This document shows positions 1-6,034 of a DNA stretch of 6,054 nucleotides, in pieces (within the stretch, counting starts at the first letter, position 1; each line of letters opens with the position of its first letter). Both the position numbers and the translations under genes were made by a program. The notes below the pieces were generated by a model. The model was not told the origin of the DNA. It did not search any database and was given only the letters and a program-made list of their open reading frames with translations. Source of the stretch: Tannerella sp. (GTDB lineage: Bacteria; Bacteroidota; Bacteroidia; Bacteroidales; Tannerellaceae); contig JAITPL010000065.1 in NCBI GenBank assembly GCA_031289445.1, forward strand, positions 1 to 6,054. Reading direction: 5' to 3'.

Positions 1-1090
1 GGCTCAGGTCGTTCACGTCAAACACGCAGAGATATGAGCGGTTTAGTTCCTGTCTCAGCTGCTTGAGTTGCACAGTCTGCAAATAATCGTCCTGATAATG
101 CCATATATCAAGCTGAGCCTGCTCGCTTGCGTCGATAGTAGTGTCTTTGGGCGCGATGATTGGCGAGATACCGAAATAGAGTTTCTTGCCGTCTCGACTG
201 AACGAGGTGCGCGAAGTGTTCACAGCCCAGTTCTCGGGCATCTGCGCCGACAGGGTATCTGCTATTATCCTCGCTTCAGGCCGGTCTGTTCGCGTATAAT
301 ATAGGTTATACACTTTAGGGTCGCGCTTGGTGGTGTCGGTTGTGGCGAAAAAAACGAACTGCACGGCGTCCTCGTCAAAGGCTTGCAATTTGTAGTCGCC
401 CTTGCCTTCCTGCAGCAGCGTCGATAAGCGCTTTGAAAGATCGTAGAGATAAACCCCCGGCACGGCAGCGCTGTCTTTTTCCGAAGGCTTGGTTGTATAT
501 GCAAAGTACTTGCCGTTCTTGCTGACGGCATAGTCGTCGATAAACGAAATAGTATCGCGAGCGCCCGATTCCAGGAAATACACAATCAGATAATCATGCT
601 TTTCGTCCTTGCGGTTTTTGGCTGTATCCTTAGGCATGGCTGTCTGGTAAGCGAAGTAATTGGAGGCTTTTTCGGGCATCTTGTAGGCCTTCACTTCCGG
701 CTGCCTGAATACGTCCTGCGTACCGAGTTGCAGCCATCCGAGCGAATCCTTGGGTTGTTCGTCGGCTTTACGTTTCTTCTTGCGGGCGTCTTTTTTTTCG
801 GCCTGCGAAGGTTTGATTTTGAAAACCAGATAGCGCGAATCGTCGCTTATCTGCGGGCCGAAACCCCGCTCGATGCGTTTCTCGGCCATTGTTTTCAAAT
901 CTTTGACGTACATCATGCTGTCACCTTCCTGAGGTGCAACAATATAAACCGCATAGCGTCCGTCGTTACTGACCAGCGCCTGCGCCACGCTCTCCCAGGC
1001 GTCATAAGCGTCATGGTCAAGCTGTTTCTTCTGTGCGTTAACCGTAATAGCAAGCCACAAAAGCGTAATAATAAGCGTTCTTTTCCTCAT
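1..1090 (-). CDS. Secreted S9 (prolyl oligopeptidase-like) serine peptidase, N-terminal part
   Basis: An open frame of 363 codons runs from an ATG at 1090 to the left window edge with no stop, so the gene continues outside. The protein begins with a Sec-type signal peptide: basic n-region MRKR, hydrophobic core, and a likely cut after VNA (residue 19) before QKKQ, so it should be exported to the periplasm or outer membrane. The visible part resembles the beta-propeller N-terminus of Bacteroidota S9 peptidases, with repeated strands of the type SNDGRYAVYIV (41-51), SDDSRYLVFKI (82-92), SKNGKYFAYTT (190-200) and SRDGKKLYFGI (298-308), then LDIWHYQDDYLQ (327-338). A lysine-rich insert lies at about 99-114. 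The alpha/beta-hydrolase domain with its Ser-Asp-His triad would lie beyond the edge, so activity cannot be checked here. An in-frame ATG at 1111 would add MEFTEII. I prefer 1090 because it gives a cleaner signal peptide. The family call is from remembered resemblance; a non-peptidase propeller protein is the main alternative. Confidence 0.82.
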   Translation of the reverse strand, partial: MRKRTLIITLLWLAITVNAQKKQLDHDAYDAWESVAQALVSNDGRYAVYIVAPQEGDSMMYVKDLKTMAEKRIERGFGPQISDDSRYLVFKIKPSQAEKKDARKKKRKADEQPKDSLGWLQLGTQDVFRQPEVKAYKMPEKASNYFAYQTAMPKDTAKNRKDEKHDYLIVYFLESGARDTISFIDDYAVSKNGKYFAYTTKPSEKDSAAVPGVYLYDLSKRLSTLLQEGKGDYKLQAFDEDAVQFVFFATTDTTKRDPKVYNLYYTRTDRPEARIIADTLSAQMPENWAVNTSRTSFSRDGKKLYFGISPIIAPKDTTIDASEQAQLDIWHYQDDYLQTVQLKQLRQELNRSYLCVFDVNDLS

Positions 1091-1134
1091 AATAATCTCT
1101 GTAAATTCCATAAAAAAATCTAATTATCAGAGTG

Positions 1135-1142
1135 CAAATATA
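1135..1142 (-). promoter_or_regulatory. Predicted -7 promoter element of the S9 peptidase gene
   Basis: TATATTTG read on the minus strand matches the Bacteroidota -7 consensus TAnnTTTG exactly. No good -33 TTTG is seen. Counting from the known geometry, transcription would start near 1128, giving a leader of about 38 nt to the ATG at 1090 or about 17 nt to the ATG at 1111. The rest of the gap up to 1257 shows no convincing terminator for the upstream CoA ligase gene, so some read-through is possible. Confidence 0.6.
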
Positions 1143-1257
1143 AGGATTATTTTTTCATTGTCGGCAGCCTTCTCGAGCGCGATTATCTGTATTAGTTATT
1201 ATCACAACCGGATTATCATCAAATTTCACGCCGGAATCGGTTTTGATTTCAAAATCC

Positions 1258-3348
1258 CTAATAGGCGGAAGGAGACGGTGCATGTACCGCCTCTACAAAT
1301 ATTCTGGCGTCAACGGCCATTATACCTCTACTTGTTGCAAGCAATGGATTGATATCCAATTCCTTAATTTCGGTAGCGAAACGCAATAAGGCCGAGAGAT
1401 GCACAATGATTCGGGCGAACTCGTTCTCATCGACGCCTGCCTGTCCGCGAGCGCCCTGAAAAACCTTATAGCTACGCAGCGAACGAATCATCGAAAGCGC
1501 TTCTTCGGTTGCCAAAGGAGCCAGCCCCGATGCTACATCCTTGAATAACTCCACAAAAATACCGCCCAGACCGCAAAGCACTACATGTCCGAATTTCTCT
1601 TCGTACTTGGCGCCGGCAAAAAGCTCTATCCCCTGCAACATCGGCTGCACGAGAACAGCCTCGGCGTCAGGTATTGCCATCAAACGGTTAAACTCTATTT
1701 CGAGATGTTTATTCGACCGGATATTCAAAGCCACACCGCCCACGTCGGATTTATGCACCGGCCCTACAACCTTGGCTACAACCGGATAGCCGATACGCTC
1801 GGCAAACGCGCTCGCTTCGACGAATGACGACGATGCTATTTCTTCGGCCATAGGGATACCTGCCGCCTTGAACAGCATCTGCACATATTTCGGCGCAATA
1901 TATCCGGAAGCGGGTATATTGTCGATGATGCGGCGAATAACCGGAATATCTACGCCCTTGAGTTCCAGATTGTTCGACAAGGGACTTGGGGTCTGCAATA
2001 TTTTTGTCAGCGCATTTGCCAGACCTACCTCGTCGCTGAAATTCACGTGTCCTTTCTTGACGAAGAAATCCGTCTCCTCACAAGCCGTGCTGACCGAGGG
2101 CAACACGGGAAAAATCGGCTTCGAGCAAGTGCGCATCTTTTTATCGAGCGTCTCATAAGCCTCATAAACGCGCGTCAGTCCGGGGCTGCCGAAAATCACC
2201 GCTATGCCGTCAATATTCTTGAATTTCTTCTCGCAATAGTCGATAGCCGTTGCCAGATGCACAGGCTCACCTGTTCCGAGAATGTCTATAGGATTGCTGA
2301 CCGAAGAGCCGGGAAGCAGTTTGCTTTTGAGTTCTTCGGCGATGGCGGCGTCCGAGATTTTGGGTATTAACATGCCGCCTTTCGAGAGAGCGTCCGTCAG
2401 TATAACCGCCGGGCCGCCGGCATGTGTTACTATGGCTATATTTTTGCCATTCAGCGGTTTAAGCGTAAAGACAGCGCCGAGCGTCGCCAACTCTTCACGC
2501 GAGTAGCATCGCACAACTCCCGCCTTGCGAAAAAGAGCCTCTACTGCAAGGTCGGGATTGGCCATTGCGCCTGTATGCGAGGATGCAGCCCTCATACCCG
2601 ATTCGGATGTACCCGACTTGATGGCGGCTATCCGGCAACCTTTCTTTATCAGCGAACTTGTGTGTTCGAGCAACCTGTCGGGGTCTTTAATGCTCTCTAT
2701 ATAAAGCAGTTTGATGCGCGAATCGGTTTCGGGGTTGAAGTTCGTATCCATATATTCAAGGATATCTTCGACGGAGGTTTGCGCTCCGTTGCCTACCGAC
2801 CATACCGAATTGAAGCGCAGACCCATTCGGATAGCCGATTCCATGATGAAGATGGCCGTACCGCCGGAACTCGAAATGATGTCTATTCCGTGCGGGTCGA
2901 TGGTAGGAATCGGTAGCGTGAACAGGCTGTGATGATAGCGGTTGAGCATACCGATGCAGTTAGGGCCGAGAAGACTTGCGCCGGCCTCGCTGATAACGTC
3001 GGCTATCTTGCGTTCGAGCGCCCCTCCTGCCTCGCTGGTCTCGCCGAAACCGGCCGTGTACATTATAAATGCTTTTACGCCTTTGTCGCGCGCCAGCACG
3101 GTAACGACGTCCAGACAGACATGCGCAGGCACGGAAATGATGGCAAGGTCGGTCTGCGGTATTTCCGAGACGTCGCCGTAGCACTTCAGGCCTTGCACCT
3201 CCGTCTCTTTAGAGTTGACCGCATACATCTCGCCTTGGAACTTTCCGTTCAGCAGGTTACGTATGCAGTTGCCACCCGGCTTCGACGTCTTGTTCGAGCC
3301 GCCGACTATTACTATACTTCGAGGATTAATGAGTTCTTTGTTTACCAT
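1258..3348 (-). CDS. Acetate/acyl-CoA ligase (ADP-forming), fused alpha-beta chain
   Basis: This 696-residue cytoplasmic enzyme of the NDP-forming acyl-CoA synthetase superfamily interconverts acyl-CoA + ADP + Pi and acid + CoA + ATP, a route that can harvest ATP while excreting acetate or other acids. Both halves are on one chain. The alpha half has a Rossmann-like CoA-binding domain (about 7-130, with VIVGGSNKTSKPGG at 13-26 and LLGPNCIG at 126-133) and CoA-ligase domains (about 150-455, with SSSGGTAIF at 159-167). Motif SSHTGAMA places the expected phosphorylated histidine at His258. The beta half is an ATP-grasp domain (about 480-690) with VAKVVGPVHKSDVGGVAL (524-541, His532 probably the second phosphate-relay histidine), CGLGGIFVE (592-600) and ELDINPLL (663-670). 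There is no GNAT domain, so it is not a Pat-type lysine acyltransferase. Length is typical. The start follows a promoter by only about 13 nt. The acid substrate cannot be read from sequence; acetate is the default guess, other short-chain or aryl acids are possible. Confidence 0.93.
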   Translation of the reverse strand: MVNKELINPRSIVIVGGSNKTSKPGGNCIRNLLNGKFQGEMYAVNSKETEVQGLKCYGDVSEIPQTDLAIISVPAHVCLDVVTVLARDKGVKAFIMYTAGFGETSEAGGALERKIADVISEAGASLLGPNCIGMLNRYHHSLFTLPIPTIDPHGIDIISSSGGTAIFIMESAIRMGLRFNSVWSVGNGAQTSVEDILEYMDTNFNPETDSRIKLLYIESIKDPDRLLEHTSSLIKKGCRIAAIKSGTSESGMRAASSHTGAMANPDLAVEALFRKAGVVRCYSREELATLGAVFTLKPLNGKNIAIVTHAGGPAVILTDALSKGGMLIPKISDAAIAEELKSKLLPGSSVSNPIDILGTGEPVHLATAIDYCEKKFKNIDGIAVIFGSPGLTRVYEAYETLDKKMRTCSKPIFPVLPSVSTACEETDFFVKKGHVNFSDEVGLANALTKILQTPSPLSNNLELKGVDIPVIRRIIDNIPASGYIAPKYVQMLFKAAGIPMAEEIASSSFVEASAFAERIGYPVVAKVVGPVHKSDVGGVALNIRSNKHLEIEFNRLMAIPDAEAVLVQPMLQGIELFAGAKYEEKFGHVVLCGLGGIFVELFKDVASGLAPLATEEALSMIRSLRSYKVFQGARGQAGVDENEFARIIVHLSALLRFATEIKELDINPLLATSRGIMAVDARIFVEAVHAPSPSAY

Positions 3349-3367
3349 AATGCAACTTCTTTTTGTG

Positions 3368-3375
3368 CAAATGTA
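3368..3375 (-). promoter_or_regulatory. Predicted -7 promoter element of the ADP-forming CoA ligase gene
   Basis: TACATTTG on the minus strand is an exact TAnnTTTG match. The predicted start near 3361 leaves a leader of only about 13 nt before the ATG at 3348. No TTTG lies at the expected -33 position. The element is downstream of the intrinsic terminator at 3412-3440, so the CoA ligase gene is probably transcribed independently of nadK and of the small RNA. Confidence 0.6.
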
Positions 3376-3411
3376 CGGAAATTTTTCGGAATATTCGATT
3401 GGAATGTCTAT

Positions 3412-3440
3412 AAAAAAGAAAAGGTTGTCTCACGACAACC
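3412..3440 (-). terminator. Intrinsic terminator (small RNA and probably nadK)
   Basis: On the minus strand, GGTTGTC and GACAACC (3434-3440 and 3423-3429) form a perfect 7-bp stem closed by GTGA, a GNRA-type tetraloop. The tract TTTTCTTTTTT follows directly (3412-3422). The T tract exists only in the leftward direction, so the terminator acts on leftward transcripts. nadK ends about 117 bp upstream with no terminator of its own, so it may end here too. Confidence 0.8.
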
Positions 3441-3482
3441 ACAATCTTCATTGTTAACCTTAAATCTAATACCATGAAAAAC
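3412..3482 (-). ncRNA. Candidate small RNA (about 70 nt) with two hairpins, between nadK and the CoA ligase gene
   Basis: Three signals line up on the minus strand. A perfect -7 box lies at 3489-3496, placing the start near G3482. A perfect 5-bp hairpin follows (arms 3450-3454 and 3441-3445, loop GAAG). Directly abutting it is a 7-bp terminator stem with a GUGA tetraloop and a T-rich tail. The first 28 nt or so are predicted to be unpaired and A/U-rich and could be a target-pairing region. AAGGUU in this part (3456-3461) could also pair with AACCUU (3421-3426) at the 3' side of the terminator, an alternative fold. An ATG at 3475 opens a 49-codon frame, but it runs through the terminator and into the next gene's start, so I do not call it coding. 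From memory, very similar sequence recurs between genes in other Bacteroidales, but I could not verify this. Alternatives are a terminated leader of the CoA ligase gene or simply the nadK 3' end. The ends are estimates. Confidence 0.55.
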
Positions 3483-3488
3483 ACGGTG

Positions 3489-3496
3489 CAAAGGTA
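3489..3496 (-). promoter_or_regulatory. Predicted -7 promoter element of the small RNA
   Basis: TACCTTTG on the minus strand matches TAnnTTTG exactly. Seventeen bases upstream is GTTG, one base from the -33 TTTG. That makes it one of the better-formed promoters in the window. The start is expected near 3482. Confidence 0.55.
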
Positions 3497-3503
3497 AGGG
3501 TTT

Positions 3504-3521
3504 TTATGTTATGCAACATAA
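3504..3521. promoter_or_regulatory. 18-bp palindrome over the -33 region of the small RNA promoter (possible operator)
   Basis: TTATGTT and AACATAA are perfect inverted arms around ATGC. A further ATGTT at 3521-3525 makes three alternating 5-base half-sites: ATGTT (3506-3510), AACAT (3515-3519), ATGTT (3521-3525). It has no T tract in the direction needed for a terminator. Relative to the predicted small RNA start at 3482 it spans about -22 to -39, where a repressor would block the promoter. No regulator family is assigned; it matches neither the Crp nor the Fnr consensus. Confidence 0.4.
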
Positions 3522-3556
3522 TGTTTTGCCGAAAAAATTCATCGTATTACGTTTAT

Positions 3557-4435
3557 TTAACATCTGGGGTCTGCGCCCCACATTAATTTTTCTCTCAAAA
3601 CCTGCATGAAAGTCTGATTAAATCGCTTAATTAGCTTTATGCTGAAATTGGCCTTGCTGATTATCAGGCTATTACCCACCTTAACATCCTCAGAACGCCC
3701 ATCAACAGCGACAAGAAAGGATTCGGTACGACTTTCGACGTTTAACGAAAATTTAGCCTCATCCGGGATGACTATCGGGCGAACATTGAGAGAGTGAGGT
3801 GCGACCGGACTGATAACAAAGTTGCGATTGTGCGGCAAAAGAATCGGGCCGTTGACGCTCATCGAGTAGGCGGTAGAGCCGGTAGGAGTAGCTATCAGCA
3901 GTCCGTCGGCAACGTAAGTATTGAGATAGACGTCGTCCATATAGACATGAATGGTGAGCATCGACGAGGTGTCGCGCTTGAGGACGGCTATCTCGTTGAG
4001 AGCGAAGTTATAGCCGCCAAAACCGTGCTCGTAACCCTGCAAGTGCAGCAACGTCCGTTCTTCGATGCGGTACTCGTGGCGGAAAAGTTCTTCGAGCGTC
4101 TCGTCAATCTGATTGCCCGAAACGTCGGCAAGGAAACCGAGATGCCCGATATTGATGCCGAGTATGGGAATATTGCGGCGGTTGATGTGCATGGCGGTGC
4201 GCAGGAACGTACCGTCGCCACCGACGCTCAGCGCCATGTCAAAACTCTCATCCACAGCGGATTCTGCGACTGTTGAAACAGCGTCGGGGACGTATCCCAA
4301 GGCGATTCCGAGAAATTCGCTGTAGGATTGCTGCACGAAAACCTCCGCGCCGAGAGATGCTAACTTGCCGAACAAGCCCTTTATTACAGGCAGTTTGTCT
4401 GCCTTACATTCGCTTCCGAAAACTACGATTTTCAT
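3557..4435 (-). CDS. nadK: NAD kinase
   Basis: NAD kinase phosphorylates NAD to NADP in the cytoplasm using ATP or polyphosphate and is normally the only source of NADP. The 292-residue length is usual for bacterial NadK. The diagnostic motifs are in order: GGDGT at 72-76 (catalytic Asp74) after VFGSE at the N-terminus; NIGHLGFL at 95-102; the NAD-binding Asn-Glu pair at 147-148 in ALNEIAVLKRD; and ADGLLIATPTGSTAYSMS at 176-193, the second hallmark motif. The start at 4435 gives the normal MKIVVFG beginning. The gene is divergent from pdxJ, with 104 bp between the two starts. A -7 promoter box at 4513-4520 would give a leader of about 70 nt. No terminator follows directly; transcripts probably stop at 3412-3440. 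Nothing is missing or disrupted. Confidence 0.97.
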   Translation of the reverse strand: MKIVVFGSECKADKLPVIKGLFGKLASLGAEVFVQQSYSEFLGIALGYVPDAVSTVAESAVDESFDMALSVGGDGTFLRTAMHINRRNIPILGINIGHLGFLADVSGNQIDETLEELFRHEYRIEERTLLHLQGYEHGFGGYNFALNEIAVLKRDTSSMLTIHVYMDDVYLNTYVADGLLIATPTGSTAYSMSVNGPILLPHNRNFVISPVAPHSLNVRPIVIPDEAKFSLNVESRTESFLVAVDGRSEDVKVGNSLIISKANFSIKLIKRFNQTFMQVLREKLMWGADPRC

Positions 4436-4467
4436 TTTTTTTGATAGATTTTTTTGAGATAATTCTG

Positions 4468-4495
4468 TTTGTTAAGTAAATAATTTGTACATTTG
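4468..4495 (+). promoter_or_regulatory. Predicted promoter of the pdxJ-exbB-exbD unit
   Basis: TACATTTG at 4488-4495 is an exact TAnnTTTG match. TTTG at 4468-4471 lies 16 bases upstream, slightly short of the usual -33 spacing. The start would be near 4502, leaving a leader of about 38 nt before the pdxJ ATG. TACTTTCG at 4501-4508 is a poorer alternative with one mismatch. Confidence 0.5.
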
Positions 4496-4512
4496 TGCTT
4501 TACTTTCGACTG

Positions 4513-4520
4513 CAAAGTTA
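4513..4520 (-). promoter_or_regulatory. Predicted -7 promoter element of nadK
   Basis: TAACTTTG on the minus strand is an exact TAnnTTTG match. The expected start is near 4506, about 70 nt before the nadK ATG. No -33 TTTG lies at proper spacing. The transcript would cross the pdxJ promoter at 4488-4495. Confidence 0.5.
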
Positions 4521-4539
4521 TATTTTTTAGACCAAAACG

Positions 4540-5268
4540 ATGATTAATTTAAGCGTAAATATAAACAAAATAGCGACGATACGTAACTCACGGGGTGGCA
4601 ACATCCCTGATGTGAAGCAGGTTGCGCACGACTGTGAAGAGTTCGGGGCGCAGGGCATCACCGTGCACCCGCGACCCGACGAAAGGCATATAAGATTCAG
4701 CGACGTCTTTGATATCAAACCGATCATCAGAACAGAGCTGAACATCGAGGGCTTTCCGGACCGCGACTTTATTGATTTGGTGATGAAAGTCAAGCCTACA
4801 CAGGTAACTCTCGTGCCCGATGCTCCCGATGCGCTAACTTCTAACCAGGGGTGGGACGTGAAGGCTAACTTCGACCGGCTCAACGAGGTAGTGGAAATGC
4901 TGACTTCCAAGAACATACGCACTTCGATATTCGTAGGCACCGACCTCAAGAACATCGAGCTGGCCGCCAAGACAGGCGCCGACCGCGTAGAACTGTACAC
5001 CGGCCCTTACGCCGAGCATTACATCAACTTCCGCGAGCAGGCCATAGCGCCTTTCATAGCGGCCGCCCGACAGGCCAAGGAACTTGGGCTGGGAGTGAAT
5101 GCCGGCCATGACCTGAGCCTCGTCAACCTCGAATACTTTGCCTCGCAAATCCCATGGATTGAGGAAGTTTCGATAGGTCATGCTCTTATCAGCGACGCTC
5201 TCTACTATGGCCTCGAGCGTACAATATCAATGTACAAGGACTGTCTTCTGTTGAATGTTATTTTTTAA
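4540..5268 (+). CDS. pdxJ: Pyridoxine 5'-phosphate synthase
   Basis: PdxJ performs the ring closure of the DXP-dependent vitamin B6 pathway: 1-deoxy-D-xylulose 5-phosphate plus 3-amino-2-oxopropyl phosphate gives pyridoxine 5'-phosphate, later oxidised to PLP. It is a cytoplasmic TIM-barrel enzyme. The 242 residues match the family. Features seen are [17 protein letters not shown] near the N-terminus (4-20); the active-site segment [12 protein letters not shown] at 40-51 with His43, Arg45 and His50; TELNIEG with Glu70; [16 protein letters not shown] at 91-106; ELYTGPYAE at 151-159; and VNAGHDLSL at 186-194 with His190, equivalent to the catalytic histidine late in the E. coli enzyme. The start is the first ATG after the promoter and gives the usual MINLSVNI. 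The short C-terminal tail LLNVIF is slightly longer than I remember for relatives. exbB starts 14 bp after the stop, so the two genes are likely co-transcribed. Confidence 0.97.
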   Translation: MINLSVNINKIATIRNSRGGNIPDVKQVAHDCEEFGAQGITVHPRPDERHIRFSDVFDIKPIIRTELNIEGFPDRDFIDLVMKVKPTQVTLVPDAPDALTSNQGWDVKANFDRLNEVVEMLTSKNIRTSIFVGTDLKNIELAAKTGADRVELYTGPYAEHYINFREQAIAPFIAAARQAKELGLGVNAGHDLSLVNLEYFASQIPWIEEVSIGHALISDALYYGLERTISMYKDCLLLNVIF

Positions 5269-5282
5269 TTAATTAAATAGAT

Positions 5283-6029
5283 ATGAACTTACTTTTATTA
5301 TTACAACAAATTGGAAATCAGGCAAATGGAGTTGCCGCGGGAGCGCCTCCGGTACTGACGGATACAATTGCAGCTACAGACATTATTGAAACTCTTCCCA
5401 CAGAGGCTCAAATGAATCTTATCGACCTCGCTTGGAAAGGCGGCTGGATAATGGTCGTGCTGTTGCTTTTGTCCTTATTTGCCATCTTTATTTTTCTCCA
5501 GCGTTTTCAAATCATACGTCGGGCAAACAAGAAAGATGAAGGCTTTATGAATCGCATCAAGGATTATATCCACGACGGCAAGATCGATTCGGCTATCAAC
5601 CTCTGCCGCAAGACGCGCAACCCCTCGGCACGTATGATTGAGAAAGGTATCTCACGACTTGGACGACCGATGAACGACGTACTCGTTGCTATTGAAAACG
5701 TAGGTAACATCGAGGTAGCCAAACTTGAGAAAGGTTTTCCTATCCTCGCTACAATAGCGGCAAGCGCGCCGATGCTCGGCTTCCTCGGCACGGTAACAGG
5801 TATGGTGCGAGCCTTCTTCGACATGGCTAATGCCGGCGCTAACGTTGATGTAACGCTGCTCTCAAGCGGTATCTACGAGGCGCTGGTAACGACTGTCGGA
5901 GGTCTGGTTGTAGGTATTGTAACCCTCTTCGGATACAACTACCTCGTAGCTCAGGTGCATGGCGTTATCAACAACATGGAAGCCCGTACGATGGATTTCC
6001 TGGATTTATTGAACGAACCGGCTAATTGA
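5283..6029 (+). CDS. exbB: MotA/TolQ/ExbB family proton channel protein
   Basis: ExbB pairs with ExbD in the inner membrane to form a proton channel that energises TonB-dependent uptake through the outer membrane. The related TolQ-TolR pair serves envelope stability. The 248-residue protein has an extended N-terminus, a first membrane segment (about 54-73), a cytoplasmic region with KIDSAINLCRKTRNPSARMIEKG (100-122, interrupted family motif quoted by position) and two long C-terminal membrane helices (about 152-179 and 190-222). The hallmark ASAPMLGFLGTVTGM is at 160-174. Thr170 and Thr203 or Thr204 sit where the pore threonines of E. coli ExbB are expected. No separate promoter is visible; it follows pdxJ by 14 bp and precedes exbD by 5 bp. 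ExbB and TolQ cannot be separated firmly by sequence; I choose ExbB because Bacteroidales carry many TonB-dependent transporters. Confidence 0.92.
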   Translation: MNLLLLLQQIGNQANGVAAGAPPVLTDTIAATDIIETLPTEAQMNLIDLAWKGGWIMVVLLLLSLFAIFIFLQRFQIIRRANKKDEGFMNRIKDYIHDGKIDSAINLCRKTRNPSARMIEKGISRLGRPMNDVLVAIENVGNIEVAKLEKGFPILATIAASAPMLGFLGTVTGMVRAFFDMANAGANVDVTLLSSGIYEALVTTVGGLVVGIVTLFGYNYLVAQVHGVINNMEARTMDFLDLLNEPAN

Positions 6030-6034
6030 CAGAT

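Noticed and set aside
596..1123. A 175-codon rightward frame beginning MLFVLAVFGC with hydrophobic stretches, looking like a membrane protein.
   Set aside because: It lies exactly antisense to the S9 peptidase gene, whose signal peptide, propeller strands and promoter all support the leftward reading.
1241..1254. A short inverted repeat, TTTTGA-TT-TCAAAA, just after the CoA ligase stop.
   Set aside because: The stem is A/T-rich with a 2-base loop and no T tract follows in the leftward direction, so it is not a convincing terminator.
3326..3475. A 49-codon leftward frame starting with ATG in the small RNA (MVLDLRLTMK).
   Set aside because: It would have to be translated through the terminator stem and T tract and overlaps the CoA ligase start out of frame, so it is unlikely to be a gene.
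2929..3477. A 182-codon rightward frame opposite the start of the CoA ligase gene and the small RNA, plus several shorter ones at 1541-2932.
   Set aside because: All are shadows of the CoA ligase gene, which has full family motifs. No promoter or recognisable domain supports them.
3794..4276. A 160-codon rightward frame inside nadK.
   Set aside because: It is antisense to an intact NAD kinase with all motifs; it has no recognisable domain.
4527..5000. A 157-codon leftward frame, serine-rich, opposite pdxJ.
   Set aside because: It is antisense to pdxJ, which has all active-site motifs. The serine-rich composition is what codons on the opposite strand produce.
5264..5277. A perfect 14-bp A/T-only palindrome, TTTAATTAATTAAA, spanning the pdxJ stop.
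   Set aside because: Such palindromes arise easily in A/T-rich spacers, there is no G/C stem or polarity for a terminator, and exbB appears to need read-through here.
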